27,265 bases of DNA from a virus. Below the pieces are notes generated by a model that made no database searches, was not told the origin of the DNA, and saw nothing but the letters and a program-made list of their open reading frames with translations. Both the position numbers and the translations under genes were made by a program. Numbering within the stretch: the stretch's first letter is position 1; each line of letters begins with the position of its first letter. Shown piece by piece: positions 20,250-27,265 of this stretch. The stretch lies in IMG/VR virus record IMGVR_UViG_3300005613_000341, positions 1 through 27,265 of that record. One strand, given 5' to 3'.

Positions 20250-20830
20250 GGGTATGTACTCCGCATGTGACGCGCTACAAGGCTTTCGTACGCTTTCAAA
20301 TCGCTTGGTCGGTCGTCATCGCCACGATTGCCTCGGAACAGGTAGCCGACATAGAGCAGGATTGCTTGCTTGTCGATTCCTGGCACTTGCGACGGTTCGC
20401 TGTGTTCGCCGGCTGTGTAATTGATTTCCCAGGCGTCCCAGCGGTCCGCAAATGATGGCCAAACCTGGTTGTACTTGAGCCTGACCGTTGACGTTAAAGC
20501 GTCAAGCTCGTAAATGTCTGTTGACAGCGTTTCAATCGTCGTCAGCGGATAAAAGCGGATGGATGTAATCGCCGTTACCGGACGCTCAGGAAATCGGAAA
20601 CCGTCGTATATTTCGTGTGTCTTTATCTGCAGCGTGCGGCTAATCAGACACTTGCTCGTGTCGCGCTCCCACTGCTCCCTGGCTGCTTGAATGTGCCCGA
20701 GCAGAATCGCGTCATGGTCAACGTTTGTTGCGGCGAGTTCTACGTGCCTGCGCGCCTCGGCTAGTGCTACTGGCTCCTGCGTTGGCTGCACCGTCACCGT
20801 TGAGCGTGGCACAATCATGTGTCTCTGCAT
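20246..20830 (-). CDS. Head-tail connector, HK97 gp6-like
   Basis: About 194 residues from ATG 20830 (an earlier TTG at 20836 and a later ATG at 20818 are also possible). The N-terminal phrase EPVALAEARRHVELAATNVD is typical of the gp6-like connector family, followed by helices with HIQAAREQWERDTSKCLISR and a C-terminal YVGYLFRGNRG. It forms the ring bound under the portal. The first 110 or so bases overlap the small upstream gene in another frame. Confidence 0.82.
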   Translation of the reverse strand: MQRHMIVPRSTVTVQPTQEPVALAEARRHVELAATNVDHDAILLGHIQAAREQWERDTSKCLISRTLQIKTHEIYDGFRFPERPVTAITSIRFYPLTTIETLSTDIYELDALTSTVRLKYNQVWPSFADRWDAWEINYTAGEHSEPSQVPGIDKQAILLYVGYLFRGNRGDDDRPSDLKAYESLVARHMRSTYP

Positions 20831-20948
20831 CGTCAACGACCTTTGCGACCTGCATCTGCACTAAAAGCTTCGCGACGGGCCTTGGCATGAGCGGGAATCT
20901 GTGACCGACTTGCCACCCCTGCCAAGGCTTGACCAACTCAACCAACAT
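20718..20948 (-). CDS. Small head-region protein (76 aa), long overlap
   Basis: ATG 20948 overlaps the upstream stop (TAATG). The first 45 residues, MLVELVKPWQGWQVGHRFPL and on to KVVDDAETHD, match the small phage proteins that lie just after capsid genes (pattern of KPW-x-GW followed by a helix AKLLV). The remaining 30 residues are low-complexity Ala/Ser/Arg and overlap the gp6-like gene by more than 100 nt, so the C-terminal end may be read-through after loss of an earlier stop. Confidence 0.65.
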   Translation of the reverse strand: MLVELVKPWQGWQVGHRFPLMPRPVAKLLVQMQVAKVVDDAETHDCATLNGDGAANAGASSTSRGAQARRTRRNKR

Positions 20949-21403
20949 TACACTCGCACCAGCGTTTCGCATCCTGCAGCGGTGACGCTTTCAGGTGCAA
21001 CATCGGCTTGCGTCAAAACGCATACGGCACTTGCAAAAGTGCCAGCGGAGCCGTTGCCAGCAGTTGCGACCAAATCGAGGTAACGCTTGCGTCCACGCAA
21101 ATCGACCTGGATCACAATGCAGTTGTTATCGTCGGTCGCACTTGGAAGAGCCGTTGCTGTTCCGTCGATGTCAGTCGCACTCGACAAGTCAGCACCAGCG
21201 ATGTCAACGTAACCACTGCCCGAAATATCTGATTCCTGCAGCTTGAATGCAGTCATCGCGATGTCAGTCGCACCGAGGTTAAAAATAAATGTGGCATAGT
21301 GGAAGCCAGCGGTATCAACCGCGTTGGTCGTAAAGCTTGCGTCGTCCGTAATTGCAGCCGGTGCAATCACCTGGACGAATTTAGCATTGTGTAGCTTGCT
21401 CAT
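20948..21403 (-). CDS. Probable head decoration/structural protein (151 aa)
   Basis: ATG 21403. A beta-rich, Ala/Asp/Thr-rich chain: TNAVDTAGFHYATFIFNLGA, then TAFKLQESDISGSGYVDIAG and VDLRGRKRYLDLVATAGNG. It follows the capsid gene and looks like the small virion proteins that decorate HK97-type capsids. No named family is certain. Confidence 0.68.
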   Translation of the reverse strand: MSKLHNAKFVQVIAPAAITDDASFTTNAVDTAGFHYATFIFNLGATDIAMTAFKLQESDISGSGYVDIAGADLSSATDIDGTATALPSATDDNNCIVIQVDLRGRKRYLDLVATAGNGSAGTFASAVCVLTQADVAPESVTAAGCETLVRV

Positions 21404-21442
21404 ATTTTTGTCACTTTCGTAAGGCTTTGGTTTGTTTGGTAG

Positions 21443-21471
21443 TGCGGGCCAGCCTCAGTGACCGGCCCGCA
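21443..21471 (-). terminator. Hairpin after major capsid gene
   Basis: TGCGGGCC (21443-21450) pairs with GGCCCGCA (21464-21471), an 8-bp GC-rich stem with a 13-nt loop, 12 bases past the capsid stop codon. On the minus strand no U-tract follows, so it is more likely a mRNA-stabilising or partial terminator hairpin than a full terminator. Confidence 0.5.
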
Positions 21472-21482
21472 TCAGGCGACTA

Positions 21483-22838
21483 CTAGGAAGCAGCAGTCTT
21501 GAGAGCAACAATCGGACGAGTGCGAACGGTGTCGCCGGTCTCATGGACGTTAATGGCGACCTTCTGGTCAACCATGATTCCGAGCTGGCGAGTCTCAAAG
21601 TATCGCTCGGTCGAAACCGAGAAGGAAACACCGCGGCGCGTTCCCAGCGTTGCACCGAGTTCAAGGTGTCCGAAGTAGGCAACAATTGTGCTAATCGCAG
21701 CGCCAGCACTCATCACCTGTACGTAGGTCACTGGGTAGCCCATGAACATTGGCTCGTACACACCGCCGAGCGTCTCGATCGTGTTGCCGCCTGCAGCGTT
21801 CATCAAGCGACGCGCCGAGTTCCAGTAGGCGGTCTTGCTCATGTACCAGCGTGGTGTGCTCGTTGCACCGTACTCTGGCAGCGTGCCGACAACCTTTTCA
21901 AAGTCGGTCAGGTCAAGCGTTACAGCAGAAACGTTACCGCTGGCTGCATCAACGATGGCTGCAGAGTTCAGCGCGGACGCTAGACCCTTGGTGCCGCCGT
22001 AGGTTGAGGTGCCGTCACCATTGAAGCCCGCCTGGTCAATCTTGTCGGCCATTGCGTAGCCCGCACTGGTCGTAATCAGATCGCCAATCGAAACAACCGC
22101 TTCCTCGTCGATGTCCTTACTGATCTTGGTCAGCGTGGCGAGGTTGGAGGCGACCAACTTGGCTTGGCCTAGTTCGGCGTCCGACAGGGTAACTTCCTTG
22201 CCTTCACCGACCCAGTAAGCAGTGACATCACCGATCACTCGGTTAATCATTGCCACTTCCGACCCCATCGGGAACACGTTGGCGAACCGAGGGAAAACGC
22301 CGCGCTCGTCACGTAGCCGTACGATTGCGTTGCTCATTTCCTCGGGAACCAGAAAACCACCCTTGAGCCCATCGTTGGTGCTCATGGCGTTTTCGATCAG
22401 CCCATGACCATGCAAAAACTCTTGCGAGCCCTGGCGGCCCATCATGGCCAGTGCGACATGGCCAGCGATGTAAGCATTACGCTCGCCGTCGTGGCTGTTT
22501 TCGTAAGCACGTAGCTGGCGACCACCGCGAGCCTTAGCCGGAACCCTGAGCGTTTCCAGGCTGCTAGTGGGCTGCTCGAAACTTTGAGGCTGAGCGAGGG
22601 TTGGGCCAATCTTGTTGGCGATTTCCTTGACGCGCGACTCGAACCGTACAGCTCGCTCAAGCTCTTGATGCAGGTTGGCAATTTGGCCGGCGTTGTCGCC
22701 TAAACCTTGGATCTCGTCAACAACCTTCTTTTCGTCGTTGTTGAGTTCACGGTCTTCTGCCTGAGCTAGCTCAACGATGGCTTGCACTTTTGCGGACAGC
22801 TCAGCAATTTCTGCCCGAATTTCAATAGACTTTTTCAT
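21483..22838 (-). CDS. HK97-fold major capsid protein (451 aa)
   Basis: ATG 22838 with AGGA upstream. Residues 1-75 form a charged coiled coil (EIRAEIAELSAKVQAIVELA and on), the scaffolding delta-domain expected to be removed by the prohead protease. After a linker, residues about 140-450 show the Phage_capsid (HK97) pattern: ENAMSTNDGLKGGFLVPEEM, RLRDERGVFPRFANVFPMGS, GGTKGLASALNSAAIVD, and the end ERYFETRQLGIMVDQKVAIN. It forms the icosahedral shell. Confidence 0.93.
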   Translation of the reverse strand: MKKSIEIRAEIAELSAKVQAIVELAQAEDRELNNDEKKVVDEIQGLGDNAGQIANLHQELERAVRFESRVKEIANKIGPTLAQPQSFEQPTSSLETLRVPAKARGGRQLRAYENSHDGERNAYIAGHVALAMMGRQGSQEFLHGHGLIENAMSTNDGLKGGFLVPEEMSNAIVRLRDERGVFPRFANVFPMGSEVAMINRVIGDVTAYWVGEGKEVTLSDAELGQAKLVASNLATLTKISKDIDEEAVVSIGDLITTSAGYAMADKIDQAGFNGDGTSTYGGTKGLASALNSAAIVDAASGNVSAVTLDLTDFEKVVGTLPEYGATSTPRWYMSKTAYWNSARRLMNAAGGNTIETLGGVYEPMFMGYPVTYVQVMSAGAAISTIVAYFGHLELGATLGTRRGVSFSVSTERYFETRQLGIMVDQKVAINVHETGDTVRTRPIVALKTAAS

Positions 22839-22859
22839 GGTTGGTCCTGTTTTGCGTCA

Positions 22860-22992
22860 CAGGCCAGCCACGAAAAAACGGCTGGGCCTGCGAACTGGAA
22901 ACGTATGTAAATACGATCCCGGTTTGCCTGCCCAGCCGCTAACCAGTTGCTGAAAACAAAGCGAATCGGTTTGTTAGCTTGTAATTTACATA
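22860..22992 (-). promoter_or_regulatory. Capsid gene leader with competing inverted repeats
   Basis: A 154-bp gap before the capsid gene is dense in repeats. On the plus strand: CAGGCCAGCC (22860-22869) pairs with GGCTGGGCCTG (22880-22890); the latter's CGGCTGGG (22879-22886) can instead pair with CCCAGCCG (22931-22938). A 9-bp pair TATGTAAAT/ATTTACATA (22904-22912, 22984-22992) and a 6-bp pair GCTAAC/GTTAGC surround this. The mutually exclusive stems look like a leader that can switch, or a transcript processing site for high capsid expression. Confidence 0.4.
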
Positions 22993-23664
22993 CTACCTTT
23001 TGAATGTCAAGTGCATCGTTCTATTGCGAATCTCTGCAGCTTGCCGGCTTGTAGGATACTTCGGCACAACGACAGGTGCTGCACTCGCTGCAACGGCCTT
23101 TGGTGCGTTCTTGTACCATGCTGCAACCGCTGGCTCGACGCTTACCGCGTCATCGCCGGCCTCTGTGGCTAGACCAATAGCCAAAGCCTCTTCGCCAGTA
23201 AACCACGTTTCCGCGTCAAGCATCGCCTCGATGTCGTCTGGCGTGCCGACCATGACAGAATCATAGATTTCTAGAATGCTTCGGTCGTATGTTTCCAGCA
23301 CCTCAGCCGCTTTTCGCATTTCCGTAGAGTTACCAAACGCCAGCGACATGGCACGGTGAATCATCCACTTGCCGCCCTTGCTGGTTTTGCGCTTTCGGCC
23401 GGCCGCAGCAATGACCGAGGCAGCAGAAGCAGCCACAGCATCAACGACCGTCGTAACCTCGCCGTCATGCCGCCGAAGTGCGTTGTAGATGGCGATGCCC
23501 TGGTCAGCGACACCACCTGGCGAGTTGATTCGCACCGTGACATCCTGGCCGCGGAACATCGACAGTGCCTCAATCATCAGTTCTGCCGTGATGCCTTCCT
23601 CGAAAAACGATCCGCCAATTGGACCGTATACAAAGATTTCGCGTGTCTCTCGGTCAATTAGCAT
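22993..23664 (-). CDS. ClpP-like prohead protease (223 aa)
   Basis: ATG 23664 overlaps the portal stop by 7 nt. The ClpP/crotonase fold is visible in VRINSPGGVADQG (44-56), AVAASAASVIAAAG (76-89) with Ser80 as the likely nucleophile, and KWMIHRA (99-105) with His103. The acidic residue of the triad falls in LDAETWFTGEEALAIGLA, which is followed by an Ala/Val-rich end. It would cut the capsid N-terminal scaffold and itself during maturation. Confidence 0.9.
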   Translation of the reverse strand: MLIDRETREIFVYGPIGGSFFEEGITAELMIEALSMFRGQDVTVRINSPGGVADQGIAIYNALRRHDGEVTTVVDAVAASAASVIAAAGRKRKTSKGGKWMIHRAMSLAFGNSTEMRKAAEVLETYDRSILEIYDSVMVGTPDDIEAMLDAETWFTGEEALAIGLATEAGDDAVSVEPAVAAWYKNAPKAVAASAAPVVVPKYPTSRQAAEIRNRTMHLTFKR

Positions 23665-25232
23665 TTCATCACCTCAAATTCCTGCACTAGCGAGATGGCA
23701 CGACTAGGCCAGCCCTGTGTTTCCTCTGTAACTGCCGCCCGCAACTGCTCCGTGGTCTGCACACGGTCCGCAATGCTCAAAAGCCTCTCTCTGGACTCCT
23801 CGCAGTGTGCAGTTGCGTAATCTCGATCAATTCCAGCCGATTCCAGCCGATTTGCCAGCGTTTGCTCCCATTTTGCGTAGAATTTCGAGATTTTGTCGCA
23901 AAAATTAGCCGCATTTGTAGCATCAATTACCCGCTTACATTCAACGTTTATCATCTGCTCAACTTGCGATATGCGGGCCTTGTTCTCTGCCATGCCCTGC
24001 GTATCGGTCGCTTGCTCTTGCGTTTGGCCTGGTGCGCCCGTCGTAATCGCTGGATTCTCGAACTCGTCGCCGCCTTCGTAGGGGTTCATTTCAAACCACT
24101 CTCGGACCTCGTTGGGGTTGACTACGCGGGAAGCGATTAACGTCGCGCCAATTGTGGCTGTGGTCTGCTTGTCGGTCCGCAGAATTGCACCGTCGTTGAA
24201 CTTGAAGTAGTAACCGTTTCGTACTTCCGCCTCAGTCAACAACTTGCGTTCGCACTCTTCCTCGATGGTGGTCATCCACGGTCCGAGGCAGTCAACACGG
24301 TAGGTCAGGTTCTTCTGTTCTAAGCTGTTATAGCTGACGCTTGCGTTATCCCCTGGCATAGTCGGCATACTGAACCACAGCATCACATCCTCACGCTGAA
24401 ACTTGCGAGATTCCAGAAATTGTGCGTCACTATTGCTCATACCCTTGACCTCTGCTGTGATGCCTTCACGGAGCAAACCGATTGGGTTTGCATCGTCGCC
24501 GCTGTGGTTCTTCTTAAAGTTCTCAAGAAACTCTTTGGCGTCCTCTTCTTTGCGCAATAAGCCTGCCGGTGCCGACAGCATCAAGCCGCCGTTGTAGCCT
24601 TTTTTCTGCCGGTTGAACTCGGTGGATTCTTGTCCTAGTCCAAGCGACCACGACCGACGCGCCATCTCCACTACTGACTTGCCGACGATGCCATCAAAGC
24701 CGAGCCCATGCCAGTGAATCACCTCACTATCGGCCAGCACGACTACATCCGACTGCCGCCCTTCCTCTCTGGCTTGCCGCAACTCTCGCTCGATGTCTGC
24801 GGCCAGCGATAGCCGTTCATCTCGATGCACCTTGTAGAAATGCACTTTGTCGCCTTCGATCATTTGCGTGAGGCAGCGATCCGGCATAAGCGGAATCAGC
24901 TCGACTTGGCCATTGCCTCGCCAAATGTAGGCCCGAGCGTTACCCCACAGCAAAGCGTGTGTCATCAGTTGCCGCTTAAACACGTATGGCGTCTGGTAGC
25001 GGTTTGGTGCAACACGCAATAGTCGGTAGCCTGCGTGGTTCAATATCTTTTCGTTTCGGTCCCGCGTGATCTTGTGCAGGTTCAGCGGACACTGTGCAAT
25101 GTGCGAGCTGATTTTGTCCACGCAAAACTTAACCGCAGCATACGTGACCGCCTTATCCGCGTTCATGTACGCATTCTGATGTTGGTCAGAGTGCATTGCG
25201 TTTCGGATCAGTTGTGCCAGAAGTGAAAACAT
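23658..25232 (-). CDS. Phage portal protein (524 aa)
   Basis: I choose ATG 25232, four bases after the large-terminase stop, over an in-frame TTG at 25277 that lies inside that gene. Family marks of HK97-type portals: VTYAAVKFCVDKISSHIAQ near the N terminus, RVAPNRYQTPYVFKRQLMTH, LWGNARAYIWRGNGQVELIP, IHWHGLGFDGIVGKSVVEMA, and RKFQREDVMLWFSMPTMPG. It forms the dodecameric DNA channel at the capsid vertex. The C-terminal 140 residues are helical and may extend into the head. Confidence 0.92.
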   Translation of the reverse strand: MFSLLAQLIRNAMHSDQHQNAYMNADKAVTYAAVKFCVDKISSHIAQCPLNLHKITRDRNEKILNHAGYRLLRVAPNRYQTPYVFKRQLMTHALLWGNARAYIWRGNGQVELIPLMPDRCLTQMIEGDKVHFYKVHRDERLSLAADIERELRQAREEGRQSDVVVLADSEVIHWHGLGFDGIVGKSVVEMARRSWSLGLGQESTEFNRQKKGYNGGLMLSAPAGLLRKEEDAKEFLENFKKNHSGDDANPIGLLREGITAEVKGMSNSDAQFLESRKFQREDVMLWFSMPTMPGDNASVSYNSLEQKNLTYRVDCLGPWMTTIEEECERKLLTEAEVRNGYYFKFNDGAILRTDKQTTATIGATLIASRVVNPNEVREWFEMNPYEGGDEFENPAITTGAPGQTQEQATDTQGMAENKARISQVEQMINVECKRVIDATNAANFCDKISKFYAKWEQTLANRLESAGIDRDYATAHCEESRERLLSIADRVQTTEQLRAAVTEETQGWPSRAISLVQEFEVMKC

Positions 25233-25236
25233 ATCC

Positions 25237-26937
25237 TTACCCAATATACAGGCTTCCTGTTGCTCGCTCAGGAGCAACGCAACACATCCGAAACGCCATC
25301 ACTACCGCGACAATCGCGTCGATTTTTTCGTTTGACTCCCGCTTATCAAACATCCATCTGTCGTTTCTGTCCCTTGCAATTACAGCATTATTGACGCACC
25401 AACGCAAAACCGGATTGCCATCGTGTGTAATGCGTCCATCTTTGAGCGCCTGCAGAAAATCGCGGATAGCTTCGTTGAAATTGGCTTGGTTTTGTGCCAT
25501 CCGAGCTGCAACAATACCCTCGCTGGCTAAACTCTCAGCAAGTTGTTGCCCGTTGTACGGGTCGTAGGCTACAGCATGCGGTTGGTATTCAGTGCAATCC
25601 TCGACAAGATCGGCAGTCAGTTCGGCCAGCGGGAATCGCCTTTTGCGTAGTTGCTCGTTGTAAATCCAGTTGCAAAACGGCTGCTGAGTTAAGTCACGCT
25701 TTGAATCGTCGACAATGTAGGCTTGTGCGCGAATCTCGTATCTGTAAACCGTCTTGCCATCGACCTCAGCAAACGGGAATCGAGCCACGCAAGCCTTAGC
25801 CGCAAAGTCGTCGCGCGCGCCGAGGTCAGCACCCGCACCGACAGCATCAGCGGTTGCCCAGTCGCTCAGCTCTCCGTGGCATGCGTCCCACTGCTGAAGG
25901 TCAAACGCTTTTTCTGTCGAGGTTACAAGCCGGTTGCCGTGGTAACGAGTGAATCGGTTAACACCGATTGGCGTCGTCCGCATTTCCCGTGCTTGCTGTC
26001 GTAGAAAGTCGATCGAAACGCTAACGCCTAAGTTTGGGTTGGCTTTGAGCCAGTTCGATTCGTCAAACGGGTCGTCGTCCTCGTCCAGTTCGGCAATGAA
26101 AGCGAAATACTCGCTATCTTCGATCAAACCAATGGCAACACCCTTGGCGTAATCGTACACCTCCCGCCATAAATAGCTTTTGTCGTCGCCGGCTGTGGTG
26201 ATGTAGCTCAGCAGTGGTTGATCGCGGGAACCTGATCCGGTCGTCATTGTGTCGTGAAACGGACGATGGAACTCGCGCCATGCGTGCAGCTCGTCCATAG
26301 TCACGCTGCTAGGGTTGAGTCCGTCGTATGGCTTGTCGCTTCCGACTGCCACGATTTCGCCGTCGTTGTGGTCGAACTTCATTTCTTTGTTAACGAAGCG
26401 ACTTTTACTGGCTATGTTTGGCGAGCGAGCCCGCATTCGGACGCACTCGGCCAGCACAACTTTTGCGGCTTGCTCGCGCTTCGTAGCCGATAGCACCACT
26501 TGCGACACTGCCTCGGGCTTGCCGGTGTTCGGGTTGACATCAAACCCAGCAAGAAAAATAGACTCAGCCGCGGCCCAACTTGACTTGCCGTTCTTTCGGG
26601 CCATTGTTCGGTACGTCTTGCGAAATCGCCGCGTGTTGTCTGCGTCTCGCTTCCATCCAAACAGGTTGGCGGTACAAAACGCTTGCCACGGTGAAAGCTC
26701 AAACGGCAGGCCAACATAGCGCCCGATCGAGTGGCGAATTACTGACGGATAAAACCGAATGCACTTGGCGGCCCAGTCGCCGTCGAAGTGGTACGGGAAC
26801 TCCTCGCTAGACTGATTGCCTAGATCACGCACGTAACGCTCAACAGCACCGCGTACAGCCTTAGAAACGGTGATATGCCCAGCGAGCACCCCGTCTACAT
26901 AGTCTGCAACAATGTTGAGCGTTCCATCAGCAATCAT
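25237..26937 (-). CDS. terL: Terminase large subunit (566 aa)
   Basis: ATG 26937 directly follows the small-terminase stop (TAAATG). ATPase domain: Walker A-like ARKNGKSS (113-120), Walker B VTMDE (212-216), coupling motif YITTAG (245-250). Nuclease domain (RNase H-like): GAGADLGARDDF and AVAYDPYNGQQLAESL carry the acidic metal ligands. It cuts concatemers and pumps DNA through the portal. Family Terminase_1, as in HK97-like and P27-small-subunit phages. Confidence 0.95.
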   Translation of the reverse strand: MIADGTLNIVADYVDGVLAGHITVSKAVRGAVERYVRDLGNQSSEEFPYHFDGDWAAKCIRFYPSVIRHSIGRYVGLPFELSPWQAFCTANLFGWKRDADNTRRFRKTYRTMARKNGKSSWAAAESIFLAGFDVNPNTGKPEAVSQVVLSATKREQAAKVVLAECVRMRARSPNIASKSRFVNKEMKFDHNDGEIVAVGSDKPYDGLNPSSVTMDELHAWREFHRPFHDTMTTGSGSRDQPLLSYITTAGDDKSYLWREVYDYAKGVAIGLIEDSEYFAFIAELDEDDDPFDESNWLKANPNLGVSVSIDFLRQQAREMRTTPIGVNRFTRYHGNRLVTSTEKAFDLQQWDACHGELSDWATADAVGAGADLGARDDFAAKACVARFPFAEVDGKTVYRYEIRAQAYIVDDSKRDLTQQPFCNWIYNEQLRKRRFPLAELTADLVEDCTEYQPHAVAYDPYNGQQLAESLASEGIVAARMAQNQANFNEAIRDFLQALKDGRITHDGNPVLRWCVNNAVIARDRNDRWMFDKRESNEKIDAIVAVVMAFRMCCVAPERATGSLYIG

Positions 26938-27265
26938 TTACTGCCACTCTTCCTCTGTTTCTTGTTCATGCTGCTCAATCTTCATTCGTCGGCGATCAAT
27001 TGGGCCCAGTCCAAACACTGGACTGAGCCTCTGTATCTGCTGCACCGTTCGGATGTAGTGACTGAACACGGTCTTATCGAGCGGGTCGTCTGCCAACACC
27101 TCGTAAAGCCGATCGCGCAACGCCAAGCACTCGCAAAGCGTTCGCAATTGGTGCGAATCGACTCGCCGCAATAGGTCGTTGGGGATTTGGTCTAAGAGCG
27201 TTGTCCAATACTCGTTCACAGATAAGCTCGCCGGCCGCGACGGAAGCCCATCCTTCGGAAATGTG
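26938..27265 (-). CDS. terS: Terminase small subunit, P27-like (partial)
   Basis: The frame is open to the edge of the window, so the gene is 5'-truncated here. The upstream part reads FPKDGLPSRPASLSVNEYWT before continuing, which matches the P27-family N terminus (Lys/Pro-rich stretch, then LPxxPxxLS followed by a helix). So the GTG at 27219 is not the true start. The end, VFGLGPIDRRRMKI, matches the family C terminus (GLxPxSRxR). It binds the packaging site and recruits the large subunit. Confidence 0.82.
   Translation of the reverse strand, partial: TFPKDGLPSRPASLSVNEYWTTLLDQIPNDLLRRVDSHQLRTLCECLALRDRLYEVLADDPLDKTVFSHYIRTVQQIQRLSPVFGLGPIDRRRMKIEQHEQETEEEWQ

Noticed and set aside
23829-23852. 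Short tandem repeat of ATTCCAGCCG in the portal gene
   Set aside because: Two copies only and within conserved coding frame; no sign of function beyond the protein.
25233-25277. TTG start extending the portal protein by 15 residues
   Set aside because: It lies inside the large terminase end; ATG 25232 follows the stop by four bases and gives the usual portal N terminus.

Overview
The window is a stretch of a tailed double-stranded DNA bacteriophage or prophage with a long, flexible or contractile tail built on the HK97-type plan. Evidence is the gene order small terminase - large terminase - portal - ClpP-like prohead protease - HK97-fold major capsid - head-tail connectors - tail tube - frameshifted tail chaperone - tape measure. 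Base composition is moderate and nothing in the window (no tRNA, no host gene, no integrase) fixes the host, so I leave it open. Almost every gene is on the minus strand, with start/stop overlaps of the ATGA, TAATG or TGATG kind, so the map reads from high to low coordinates. The small terminase runs off the right edge. No lysis, replication or integration genes were seen, so this is part of a larger genome.

Late region (about 27265 to 11738, minus strand): packaging, capsid, connector and tail genes, then minor tail or virion proteins of unknown role, a Cys-rich small protein, a ribbon-helix-helix-like protein, a metallophosphoesterase and a SprT-like zinc peptidase. A large U-tailed stem structure at 11641-11728 ends this unit.

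Control region (11650 to about 9570): several short genes separated by dense regulatory DNA. There are two good sigma70-type promoters (11519-11547 and 11168-11196), both overlapping repeated operator-like words, a 20-bp palindrome (11615-11634), and a 9-bp-stem hairpin followed by a classic intrinsic terminator directly in front of the start codon of a small DNA-binding-like gene (10808-10893), suggesting attenuation or antitermination.

Accessory/early region (about 9570 to 1): HTH-like and hypothetical genes, a DNA-methyltransferase remnant abutting a plus-strand zinc-ribbon gene that has lost its start, a DpdA/TGT-like enzyme of the 7-deazaguanine type, and then the most striking part: csf1 - cas11 - csf2 - csf3 - cysH-like, the gene set of a type IV-B CRISPR-Cas effector. 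It has no cas6, no dinG helicase, no adaptation genes and no CRISPR array. It is translationally coupled to a previously invisible 44-residue single-pass membrane protein and then to the phage recombination genes (a PD-(D/E)XK exonuclease, a conserved 190-aa phage protein and two tiny proteins), ending in a 185-residue protein whose C-terminal glycine-rich loop resembles RAMP-fold Cas proteins. The left edge carries a 17-unit pentanucleotide array.

Working picture: a phage that carries a guide-less class 1 effector inside its early/recombination operon, next to DNA-modification genes. Whether the effector is used against plasmids or rival phages, or has been taken over for another RNA- or DNA-binding job, cannot be decided from sequence.
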